NCBI RefSeq assembly: GCF_000091045.1 | Contig: NC_006683.1 | Coordinates: 400,561 to 464,560, forward strand | Reading direction: 5' to 3' | Length of the DNA: 64,000 nucleotides | DNA from: Cryptococcus deneoformans JEC21 | Lineage: Eukaryota; Basidiomycota; Tremellomycetes; Tremellales; Cryptococcaceae | Part shown: one piece after another, positions 51,401-61,811 of the stretch | Layout of the letters: each line of letters starts with the position of its first letter | How positions within the stretch are numbered: the first letter of the stretch is position 1 | Notes under the pieces: model-generated | Seen by the model: the letters and a program-made list of their open reading frames with translations, nothing else | Told to the model about the DNA's origin: nothing | Databases searched by the model: none | Position numbers and translations under genes: made by a program

Positions 51401-52944
51401 GAGATTTTAGGAGTATTACAAGGTGAATTGGAGGCAAGCCTAAGAGGCCCGGTCCCAGCGCAAGCAGCTACCAAGTTCGAAATTGAACGAACAATGGTGT
51501 TGGTAGTGACGTGTTTCAGACAAATGATTGAACACCATTCATTTGATGTCGAAGAACAAGCTAAGCCAGCCTATCCCGACCCATCTCTTCTGCACGAGAG
51601 TAAGTACGTTCCGCCCTTTAGATAAACGAAAACTTATCCATTGTGATCAGGCTGGACTATCCGAATCTTTGACTTGGATTTGTCACAAGACCTTAAATGT
51701 GGTGTGGAAGTTGTGGCCACAATCCAGTCCTACCTTGATGCCCGAGCGTTGGCTCTACCCCAGCTGGCGCAACGACGTCGAAAAGCTAAAGAGTCATATA
51801 ACGGCGGAAGCATAGATGAATACAGCTCCATGGGTATTGACTTTACAAGGGCGGAAGTATTAGCACTAGGAGGAGACGATATAGAGGCAGACCCGGTGGA
51901 TGATCTCGATAATTCCCTTGCAGAGGTGAGTACCATGGGGGATCCGGTGGCGAGTGTTAACATCAAGCAGATCATTGATCATGTAATCTCACCAAGGATT
52001 TATCGACTTCTGTCTGATATGCTCCCTCCTGTCCCCTCTAAAGGGGCAGCTGGTTCGACCGCGCCTGAGGAAGAGAAGCAGTTGTTCATCAACAGGCTAA
52101 CAAAATGCTGGTCCGATTGTGCTGCAGTCTTAGTCATAGAACATCAGAGACTTGTACGCACGTACTCAGATGTCTCGATTTGCGCTAATGATATCTCTTA
52201 GGATTGGACAACCTTCATTTCGCCTTTTGGGAGACAGTCTTGGGCCAGGCTAGGAAATGAAAAAGGCCGAATACAAGTAGGCTTGCATTTCATGCTCAAC
52301 GTCGCCAATCTCGATCCTGGATCTTTCGACGTAAGTTTAATCGGTTTACTTGCAGAGATACATATTCACCGTTTAATATCTAGTCATACTCGGAAGACTA
52401 CATTGCCCTTCTTTTCCAAAGTATAGGTACTGATAAACTCACCATCGAGCATAAATACCTTTCCACTCTCGTCGCCTTGCCGGATGCGGCCATGAATCCA
52501 ATCTTGTCAAAACTCTCCTACATGCAAGCAGTCAGGAGAGGTCTCGATCGAAATGGTTTTATGGAGCTACGTCAAGAGGTCCTACAAGGTGGGGTTATTG
52601 TATCAATATTTTGTGCAAAGATGCTGAGCCATTTTGACAGTAATATTCAAGAGTCTGGCCGAGCTTTTGCAGGCAACAGAAACGGCAGCTTCGACCAAAT
52701 CATTTATTTATCGTTGTATTAATCTATTCGTATCTTCCCTTGTTTCATATGACAAGGTACGTTATTTAGTGCTTTCATTCATAATAATTATACTGACGAT
52801 CTGCAGTCAATTAATTCAAATAGAGTGTTGCATAAACAATCATATCACGCATTCCTTGATACCACAGTCACAGACATGCGACGCCTTCTGGGCGATTTCG
52901 TCACACCATCGTCTGTACCAGGCCTCAAATACTTTCAACAATAA
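45457..52944 (+). CDS. MMS22: Mms22/Mus7 family DNA replication-repair scaffold
   Basis: Large nuclear protein acting with a cullin E3 ligase (Rtt101 in budding yeast) to rescue stalled or damaged replication forks. Exons are 45457-48048, 48098-48409, 48464-51599, 51651-51925, 51971-52153, 52202-52330, 52384-52588, 52641-52756 and 52807-52944, giving 2361 residues. The first ~1300 residues are disordered: basic Ser/Arg stretches, a four-copy TPETLP-type repeat at about 329-432, long charged helices (EKEEKRKARREERERK) and acidic patches. The Mus7/MMS22 C-terminal region starts near LNKLVMSLRYPESYRV and is helical to the end. The 45-base intron 51926-51970 is in frame and could be retained. The orthology call rests on the C-terminal half and architecture. 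Confidence 0.83.
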
Positions 52945-53167
52945 AATAAAATATCAATCATTCTGTTTTTGGGGACTTTATGTATGCATTGATCATCGCA
53001 TTGACAGGAGACCGAGTGTCATAACTTCTTCCGTATCGTACAGCGGTCGCCTAGTTACTCCTATTCTGTTACAGACACTACTGCTTCGTACCCTTACTTC
53101 TGATACTCCTTGCCTGTTGTTGTTGACAAAAATCAGCATCACTCTTCACTATACATGACGAAGACAT

Positions 53168-54825
53168 TCAACAACACGTACGCAAGAATTTGGCAATAGT
53201 ATCAAGCTGGATATTGTTTGTACCTTCGTAGATGGCACCGATCTTGGAGTCTCGCCAGTACTTTTCAAGACCAACCTCTCGAACGAATCCTTGGCCACCT
53301 GCCCACTCGATGGCAGATCCGGCCGCCTTCTGGGCGATAACAGATGCATAATACTTGGCCATCGCGGCTTCCTTTGTGAACGGCCTTCCTTCCTCCTGCA
53401 AACAGAAGGTGGTCAGCTTGAGAAATCAATACGGAAGTTTGACATGCCTTGAGTCTCGCGGCATTGTAAGTCAAGAGCCTTGCTGCTTCAATCTCAGTAG
53501 CCACTTCTGCGAACTGGAAACTCATTCCCTGGAACTCTCCAACTGGCTTTCCAAATTGCTTGCGTTGGTAAGCATACTCAAGGCTCTTCTCGAAAGCGCC
53601 TTGAGCAAGACCGATCATTTGGGCTGCGATACCGATACGTCCTTCGTTGAGGATCTCAATCGCAATCTGTGCAACCCACTCAGAGGAGTCCAATCTACTT
53701 GTGTAAGAAAACACTTACCTTGTAACCTTTACCGATTTCTCCAACAACGTTCTCTTTGGGGATTTTGACATCGTCAAAATTGAGAAGACATGTTGACGAC
53801 GCTCGGATACCAAGCTACAGAGTTGTCAAACGATCAATCGACACTTAATTCTGGACTAGCCCACCTTCGCCTCCTTCTTCGCGATCTCAACGCCCATATC
53901 TTTGCTCATAATGAAACAGGTAATTCCCTTATACCCCTTTGAAGGGTCTACGTTGGCAAACACCAAGAATGTCTCGGCTTCCGCAGAGTTGGAAATCCAC
54001 CTATTGTAGGCATTAGAGAGCCTCCGAAAGTAGTAAATCCAAAAACACCTAAACTCACATCTTGCTTCCGTTAAGCACGTAGAAGTCTCCGCTAGAATCC
54101 AACTTGGCGGTGGTCTGAAGGGCGAAAGCATCTGATCCAGCATTGGGTTCTGAAAGACAGAAGGAGCCGACCTAATCACATATTTCAATTTACGACCTCT
54201 CTCCGCGGTATTTACATACCTTCTTAGTAGCAAGGTCTGGAAGCCACTTTTGTTGAATTTCAGCATTACCATACAGACGAATGACTGTGTTGACAAGAGT
54301 GTTGTGCACGTCACATAACACTGCTACAGAAGGGTCGACACGTGCGAGTTCCTATCAGTCATGTGATGTGTCAGTCTGCCCTAATGCCCCAAAAAACATT
54401 CACACACCTCGACTGCAATGATGGCAGATGTGAAGGAGCACTCGGAGCCGCTATGATCAGCTGAGGTCTCGATTCCCATCAGCTGTGAACATCTGTCAGT
54501 TGTTGCCTCCTTTTCGAAATTCCGGCTCAAGTCAACGTACGCCATTGTCGAACAATCCTTGGATGATTGCTGGGTCCATTATTTCTTTTTCGTCCATTTC
54601 CCGTACCTTTGGCCCGATGACATCCTGAGCAAATCGCCTCACGGTCTCCCGAAGCATATTCTCTTCCTCTGTGAAGTTCCAGAGAGAAAGGGGAGTATCA
54701 ATCGCTGGGCGTGTGATTTCCTGGACATTGAGCCTGACTGGGGTGGTCGAAAGCGCACGGAGACGGAGGGAGGGCGCGGTTGGCCTGAGAAGACGAGAGT
54801 TGTTACGGAGTACACGAGAGAGCAT
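53168..54825 (-). CDS. Mitochondrial acyl-CoA dehydrogenase, short/branched-chain type (ACADSB-like)
   Basis: FAD enzyme oxidising short or 2-methyl branched acyl-CoA, as in isoleucine or fatty acid breakdown. Exons are 54825-54541, 54482-54408, 54351-54220, 54171-54059, 54000-53865, 53814-53719, 53666-53448 and 53395-53168, giving 427 residues. The presequence is [16 protein letters not shown]. Domain motifs: [91 protein letters not shown] and the catalytic glutamate in [17 protein letters not shown]. The intron after NAARLK starts with GC. The last residues (RTCC) may be a readthrough of a further donor GTACGT; no later exon was found. Substrate class is inference. Confidence 0.9.
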
Positions 54826-55288
54826 GTTGGGTGAGTTTAGGATATAAATGTGGAAGTAGGGGATATTGGATGATCATAAGACGCTTTTATAGAATTCTCG
54901 TGGATAGCAGCGCTGCACACAACTTCCGACGGTCACACTTCGTGCCGGCAGCAGCCATAGCCGGTGGACTCCAAGCCAACTTGAGTGCTGTACATGAATA
55001 GGCGTGCTAATTTAGCCGAGATGGAAGCGAAGGAAGGCACCGATGGAAGTCAGGTGAATCTGACATTTAGGCATGCTAATTGGGAAAAGGAACGGCTCAA
55101 AGATCTCGGACAGGGCCGTAAATATGACGTTATTGGCATTCTCACTGGGACACGAAGCTGCATCATCACATATCGTGCTCCGTCGGTCTGTCGGAAAGTA
55201 TCGGGGGGCCGCCATACATTCCTTCTCATGGACTTCTGTTGTTCAGAACGCCTTTTAGTATCTGATACATCACCAAGTACTGACTACC

Positions 55289-56947
55289 ATGCCCGACAAG
55301 ACTGAATATCTTCTTGCCATCAACTGTGGTTCTTCTTCAATCAAGGGAAAGCTCTTCGCAATCCCAAGTTTTGAGCTTCTTGCCAACCTCGCTGTGACCA
55401 ATATCAGCTCCGCTGACGAACGGGTCAAGATCAGAATTACTTGGGAAGAGGGCAAGGGTAAAAATTCAGAGGAAGAAGCAGATTACGGTGATAAGATCAG
55501 ATGTAGGTCGAAGGTGGATGTAAACGACTTTTGGCAAGACTGACTTCAAAATAGATGCCTCCCTGGTCCCGATACTGTTGGATCACCTCACAAACTCGAC
55601 TCATGTAGAGAAGGAGGAGATCAAATATGTGTGCCACAGAGTGTGAGTTTGAGCTCTTTATCTTGATTGCCTGGCCAACGGAGCTGACTCTGCACAGTGT
55701 TCACGGTGGCACGCATGATAGAGGCATTCGAGTCGTCAAAGGACACGAAGAAGGTCTTATCGAGATGGATAAGTTGTCTGAGTTTGCCCCTTTGCATGTA
55801 GGCCAAAAATTCTGAGTGTTAGGGTTTCAAGCTCACTGCCGTTCAGAATCACCGAGCCGTTTTGGCTGTCAAATCATGTTTAGATGCCCTGCCTCACCAT
55901 ACTTCTTTACTTCTCTTCGACACCATTTTCCACGTAAGTTGTCAAAACTCGTTTATACATGTAGAGCAGAGCTAAACCTTGAACATCAACAGCAAACTAT
56001 TGCGCCAGAGGTTTACACTTACGCTCTTCCTCCCTCCGACAACGAGTTGTCTATGCCATTACGCAAGGTGCGTTCAATCCTACATGTTGTTGAAAAGGGT
56101 GTAATGTTGTTCTTAGTACGGATTCCATGGTCTCTCTTATGCCTCTATTGTCCGGTCTCTCGCGGAGCACCTCAAGAAGCCATCTGATCAAGTCAATGTG
56201 GTCGTGGCCCATTTGGGTAGCGGATCTTCCTCGTGTTGCATTAAGAATGGTAAATCCGTTGACACCAGTAAGTCCAAAATCAAAGTTCGCCGATATTTGC
56301 TGATTAGCGGCTAGGTATGGGACTTACCCCACTTGAGGGATTGCTTGGTGGTACTAGGTCTGGTACTATTGATCCTACGGCTATATTCCACCACACTAAG
56401 GATGCCGCTTCTGATGCTAACGTTGGTGACTTTACCGTCTCTAAAGCGGAAATCATCTTGAACAAGTAAGTAATTAGCATGCGATAAGCTGTGCAACGGT
56501 CAAAAGCTGAGTGGCTGCAGAAACTCGGGCTTGAAAGCCTTGGCCGGTACTACCAACTTTGGTCACATCATCCAAAACCTCGATCCCTCTAAATGCTCCA
56601 AAGAAGATCACGAGAAGGCTAAACTCACTTATGCCGTGTTCTTGGACCGTCTCCTGAACTTTGTCGCTCAGTATCTTTTCAAGCTCCTTTCTGAAGTTCC
56701 TATCGAATCCATCGATGGTTTGGTGTTCTCGGGGGGGATTGGAGAGAAGGGTGCGGAGCTTAGACGGGATGTGCTCAAGAAGCTAGCATGGTTAGGCGCG
56801 GAGGTGGATGAGGAGGCAAACAACTCAAACAGTGGCGGTACTGTTAAATGCATCACAAAAGAGGGTAGCAAGCTCAAGGGATGGGTGGTGGAGACTGACG
56901 AGGAGGGCTGGATGGCGACGATGGCGAAGGAGGAATTCGGGTTTTAG
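55289..56947 (+). CDS. ACK1: Acetate kinase (eukaryotic type)
   Basis: Interconverts acetyl phosphate plus ADP and acetate plus ATP (or uses pyrophosphate in some eukaryotes). In fungi it is thought to pair with phosphoketolase Xfp. Exons are 55289-55502, 55555-55642, 55698-55797, 55847-55933, 55993-56067, 56117-56267, 56315-56465 and 56521-56947, giving 430 residues. ASKHA-fold motifs: [70 protein letters not shown] and [14 protein letters not shown]. Compared with the bacterial consensus, the terminal motif has GIGEK where GIGEN is usual and TRSGTIDP where TRSGDIDP is common. Acetate kinase is absent from most fungi, which points to old bacterial transfer. It is divergent from the acyl-CoA dehydrogenase gene. 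Confidence 0.94.
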
Positions 56948-57632
56948 ATCTACAATGAAGCTAACGTTTACTGCTACCTACAACTACACAATACACAATA
57001 CATTGCCGCAAATGAAAACATTAACAATGAGCACTGTACGATTATGAATGGGCTTAGCGAGCCTTGATCAAATAAAAAGTGTGGTCACGTCTGGTTTGCT
57101 ATCATCACAATGGTTCAGCGGCGGGCTCCAAAGTCTGCCAAAGATGGCCCAAGTACTACGAGTAGCTGACAAGAGAGTGAACTACTTTGGTTTTGATAGC
57201 AAGAGTTTACGATGTGTCAACTTACTCAGCAGAAATTCGATGTTCGGCCTGTGGCCTGCGAGTCTGTAATGAAGTCTTCATGGAGATCCGAGGTTCATTC
57301 GATGAAACGTGGTCCGCCGCGACCGCCGGTCTTCTTTTCAACCGGGCGGTAATTCCCGCTCTGCTATTTGCGCATTCGATACTGTGTGTGTGTGAGTTGT
57401 TTGTTGGCGAAACATTTTTATTGCCCCCATCTCTGCTAAGTACCACAATGTTTATAGCCCAGTACCCCTGAGCATAGATAGAGACTGGGGACGTAGGCAT
57501 AACGTGCTAATTGTAGATAGACAATCTAACCACAAGTCTCGGTTGACGAAACCGACCACTCTACTACTATGATCAACGAAAAAACTCAACCCAAAAGATA
57601 CCCGATAGCCGGTTCCTGCCTGCGATACCAAA
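56948..57632. other. Intergenic, acetate kinase to acyl-CoA ligase
   Basis: 685 bases between genes in the same orientation. Nothing recognisable; a TGTGTGTGTG-like short run occurs at about 57383-57392. Confidence 0.5.
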
Positions 57633-59937
57633 ATGGCTCTTATCCTCTTAATACCCCGCGTCATATCTTTATCCGCCGCCCTTCCGGCTATTTCTCGTCT
57701 GTTGACATCGACCGGCCCGTGTCTTCTGCGCTCTTTAATACCCAACAGAGCCAACGTCCGACCATTCTCTTCTATCCCTCTTCCTCCGGGATACACTTTC
57801 TACCGAAATCACAACGATAACAACCCACCACCGCCCAATATGACACCCCGACCAGACCAGATTTATGTCTCTCACATCCCATCACCCCAATTACCCCGGT
57901 CTTCTGTTTTCGAATTCCTCTTCCCCAAGTCAAAACAATACAACTACTTCCCTGCCCCCGCGCCCAACCCATCGGGAGCGAAGAAAGCTTTCATTGATGG
58001 ACTTACCGGTAATACAGTCACAAGGGAACAAGTCGAGGAGCAAGCGCTTGCGTTGGCCGGCGGCCTCAAGAAGCTCGGCGTGAAGACGGGTGAAGTCGCC
58101 TGTCTCTTTGGGATGAACAGTTTAGAATGGATCAATGCCCTCTTTGGTTGTCAAGCATTAGGCGTCGTAACTTCTCCCGCAAACTACGCCTAGTGAGTTA
58201 TAACGTCGATCGAGTGGATGATAAAGCTAATTCTATTAAGTACACCTCTTGAGCTCTTACATCAGGTCAAAGACTCAACGTCTCAAACCATTTTCGTTCA
58301 GCCCAATTTATTCCCAGTCTTAAAAGAGGCGTTGAAGTTGGACCCTTCTTGCAACATCCCGGAATCGAAAATCTTCCTTCTTTGCCCTAAAGACAAGAAG
58401 CCCGCGGATCTCAAACATCTCAAGTGTACGGAGGATCTTTGGGACATGGGTAAAGGTATTGATGGACGAGCACAATGGGAAGAGAATGTGGAGAATAAGA
58501 CTGCATATCTTTGCTATTCGAGCGGGACCACTGGTAAGGCGAAAGGTGTTGAGACAAGTCATCACAACATGACTAGTCAGGTGAGCGAGACGCGAAGCCA
58601 ATTAGAGCAAGTGCTTACAGATAATTGTATAGATTCAAGCAGTTCGATGCTCATTCGAACCAATGACGGAGAAAGATGTCGTTCTCGGCATCCTGCCTTG
58701 CAGTCACATCTACGTAAGTTACCACCGATCACTGGACAAACTATTCCTACTGACTACCGCTCAATAGGGTTTAACTATGTAAGTAATTTACCGCAGATTT
58801 CTAGCACCAGAGCAATGCTTATCTGGCATAGGAATCTCCATCATGCCCTGTCCACCAATGGTACTGTAGTTATTCTTCCAAAATTCGAAGAGAAAACTGT
58901 GCTTGAGGTTATTCAACGAGTATGTCCCATTGAATCCAAGCTTAGCATTCCATTATTGACTTTTCAATCAGTACAAAGTAACTTTCAGTCTTATCGTCCC
59001 GCCTATGATGATTGCCCTTCTTCATTCTTCCCTCGTCTCCAGTTACGATATCTCCTGCCTCAGGGGCTTCCAATCTGGTGCTGCTCCTCTCTCAGCCGAC
59101 TTGATCAAAGCGTTTGAATCAAGGTTCCCTCATATCCAAGTCACTCAAGGATATGGTCTGACGGAAACCACTCCCGTCTCCCATGTGATGACCCTTGATG
59201 AATCTCGGCACCATCCCGGAGCCATTGGCCGAGTGATTCCTACATATCAGGCAAGATTAGTCGATGCTGAGAATGGTAAGGATGTGGAAATTGGTGAGCG
59301 GGGAGAGCTCTGGTTAAAAGGACCATCTGTCATGAAAGGCTACTGGAGAAATGAGGAAGCCACAAGGAATGTTTTCGAAGATGGATGGTTCAAGACCGGC
59401 GATATTGCTATAGTGGACGACCGAAAATACTTCACGTATGTTCTCCTTTCATGTCTTCTCGTGCGTTGGCTGATAAATATCTTGCAGTATTGTAGACAGA
59501 GTAAAGGAGCTTATCAAGTACAAAGGCTTCCAAGTGCCACCGGCCGAGCTTGAGGCCCTCCTTCTCGGACATCCCAACGTTGCTGACGTCGGTGTGATTG
59601 GTATCTACGATAAGTCACAAGCCACTGAACTTCCTCGGTGAGTTCCATCGTACAACAGTAACTTGACTGGATAGCTCACATCCGCTCTAGTGCCTACATA
59701 GTACCCAAAGGCGGCCTTGCTTCCCTTTCTTGGTCGGATCGCGAGAAGCTTTCCAAGGAAATCCATGACTGGGCCGCTAAGAAGGTCGCCAATCATAAAA
59801 AGCTACGTGGAGGCGTTATACTCATCGAGGCAATTCCCAAAAGTCCTAGTGGTAAGATTCTGAGAAAAGATCTGAGGTTATTAGCCATCAAGGAGCAAGA
59901 GGAGGGCGTGAAGGCTACAAGGGGATCGAAGCTATAA
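57633..59937 (+). CDS. AMP-forming acyl-CoA ligase (4-coumarate/medium-chain type) with PTS1
   Basis: Activates a carboxylic acid to its CoA thioester through an acyl-adenylate. Exons are 57633-58192, 58241-58580, 58633-58713, 58768-58778, 58832-58919, 58972-59435, 59488-59637 and 59691-59937, giving 646 residues. Motifs: [18 protein letters not shown] (P-loop), [53 protein letters not shown] and [13 protein letters not shown]. It ends in SKL, a perfect peroxisomal targeting signal. The reading frame also opens with about 69 residues ([18 protein letters not shown], later RANVRPFSS) that look like a mitochondrial presequence; a second in-frame ATG lies at 57840. Exon 4 has only 11 bases and is needed to join HIY to GLTMN. 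Substrate unknown. Confidence 0.9.
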
Positions 59938-60439
59938 GAAATACGGTGTTATTCAACGATCAAACGGTAGCTCTTGGGATAATCTAGTATCTGTAGGAAG
60001 ATCCAATTCTGTCGAAGTTTGCAGTGATCAGAGAGGTAATTATATGCAAGCAGTTATACCGACGATCAGGCAATTTAACCATCTCCGCATTGGAACGAAT
60101 AAGAGTTAAGTCACTACAGATGATGTTGTACCGAAAAGACAACAACTCGAATAGGCAGAAGTCTCCCAAGAACGAGAAAAGTAAAAGCATCAACTCTTCT
60201 AGTAAGTTGATTTTGATATGAGTGATAAAATACAGATACAAGCCGCGAGCAATTATTTCAGCTCGGCAAGGGTCATATTAGTAAGTAGAAGGTTGAGAGC
60301 CATTGGTCGGTAGCGTCACATACATACCAACGAAGGGAATAAATCACTGTCATTCCTGATCGTATAAGAAGGATGATTCAACGACGACATTCGCTAGGCC
60401 TATTAGTTATGTTGCATATGAAAATCCGGTTGACAGTTG
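59938..60439. other. Intergenic, acyl-CoA ligase to tRNA-Cys
   Basis: 502 AT-rich bases without a supportable gene; ligase 3' end and tRNA upstream sequence. Confidence 0.5.
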
Positions 60440-60527
60440 GTGGGAGTAGCTCAGTTTTGGTTAGAGCAACCGATTGCAATTATTTGTAATCATCGGTAGG
60501 TCGTGGGTTCGAATCCCACTTCCCACT
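60440..60527 (+). tRNA. tRNA-Cys (GCA) with 12-base intron
   Basis: The acceptor GTGGGAG pairs with TTCCCAC (one G-U pair), with discriminator T at 60527; U73 is the hallmark of tRNA-Cys. The D arm is GCTC...GAGC; the T arm is GTGGG-TTCGAAT-CCCAC. The anticodon stem ACCGA/TCGGT encloses TTGCAA, then a 12-base intron (TTATTTGTAATC) and A38. The anticodon GCA lies one base 5' of the intron. Confidence 0.94.
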
Positions 60528-60595
60528 TTCTTTTTCATGGGGTGGGAATCGGCAATAGGTTACATGATTTTGCTAAGATTTACCACAACTATGCT

Positions 60596-60686
60596 GTGGG
60601 AGTAGCTCAGTTTTGGTTAGAGCAACCGATTGCAATTTTATATCGCAAATATCGGTAGGTCGTGGGTTCGAATCCCACTTCCCACT
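60596..60686 (+). tRNA. tRNA-Cys (GCA) with 15-base intron, tandem copy
   Basis: Same exonic sequence, base for base, as the tRNA-Cys gene 69 bases upstream, including U73. Only the intron differs: 15 bases (TTTTATATCGCAAAT) in place of 12. Both introns can pair partly with the anticodon loop, as expected for the tRNA splicing endonuclease. Confidence 0.94.
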
Positions 60687-61496
60687 GTGCTTTTTAATTC
60701 AACAAATAAGTTAAATTCATTAACTTTTTTGCATAAATATGCACTCAGTCATTAAACAACAGTCTGAGGCAGGCCGTATGTATGATGTTTCTGATTTTAT
60801 CTGCTCATCCCATTGATATTACTTGATATTCCGAATCTAGGAACTTATTTGAAACATCCTACGTACGGTCGGTCGCTGTAACCTGTTCTCCATTTTTCTT
60901 TGCCCACCTAACGACCCAAGTATAATCGATAAATAAGGATAGAATGAAGAAGCGCCCGACGGTCTGGACCAGAAATTATTGATTTTCAACCATTTTCATC
61001 TGTGTCGCAGAGTAAATATTCCCACTAAAGATACCCATAACATGAAACATCTAGAAGAAGCTTATTTATGACTCGTACACTAATAAGTTGTGCAATAAAA
61101 TTCTTAATAGAGAACCCAATAATAGTACCATCTGCGTCAAAGAAACCAGCAAAGAATGTTATATATGCTCGGAGGTCATCATTTCGCGTCTTCAGAAACG
61201 GTTTTAAGACGCTTTCAGCATTTGGCTAAACGTTTTTGGAAAGATTTGGTCGTTGCATATCGTCTCCTAGCACTGCTACAGGAATCATACTAGCATTGCT
61301 ACACAGAATTATACTTGTGGATACAGATTCTCAGCCGAATGGAAATGGAAGTCAATGGAAGAAGGTAGGAGGGCGTATAAATACTCTAGTAATCGGATCG
61401 GGTGATGAGATGTTTATCTGAAGATATCATGTCAGCTTCGATGTAGTCCGTGGAGTGATGAACGGGCGACTAACCATATATGAGCCTCACCACCCT
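60687..61496. other. Intergenic, tRNA-Cys pair to small hydrophobic gene
   Basis: 810 AT-rich bases. No supportable open frame, tRNA or repeat; includes the 3' end of the small gene on the minus strand. Confidence 0.5.
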
Positions 61497-61811
61497 CTAT
61501 ACTGTTCCAACGCCTCCTCGTCTGGTACCTCTACTTCTTCCAGAGCAACATCCACAAGTGACTAGGCAGAGGTCAAAGGTGTCAGAAATGAGATGAGATA
61601 GTAGATGAAAAGATGAACGCACTGAAGTTCCAGATAGCTATCAGTACACTCGCAATACCACTGAAGATGGCCATGAAAAATGAAGCGATTGCTGATACAA
61701 TGCTAGATAGGATGAAGTCAGATTTGCCACCTAGCCAGCCAACAACCTAATCTTCGAGATGTTGACTCACGCGTTGAGAGCGCCAGCGATTGCTGAAATG
61801 ATATTACCCAT
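61497..61811 (-). CDS. Small hydrophobic protein with Cys/Arg-rich tail
   Basis: Not assigned to a function. Exons are 61811-61771, 61702-61623 and 61561-61497, giving 61 residues. Splice sites are canonical (GTGAGT and GTGCGT donors, TAG acceptors) and the frame is continuous, which supports a real gene despite its size. Residues 1-40 are an alternating small/hydrophobic sequence (MGNIISAIAGALNAIVSAIA, then SFFMAIFSGIASVLIAIWNF), apparently one long or two short membrane helices. The tail begins ITCGCCSGRSRGTRRGG: a CGCC cluster next to a basic stretch, possibly palmitoylated or membrane-surface bound. MG at the start (Gly2) raises the possibility of N-myristoylation. Similar short proteins are common in basidiomycetes to my knowledge. 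Confidence 0.7.

Noticed and set aside
55012..55280. Short open frames between the acyl-CoA dehydrogenase and acetate kinase genes
   Set aside because: No conserved content or splice support; they fall in the shared divergent promoter.
60540..60560. Possible third tRNA beginning GGTGGGAATC
   Set aside because: No D arm, anticodon arm or matching acceptor 3' strand follows.
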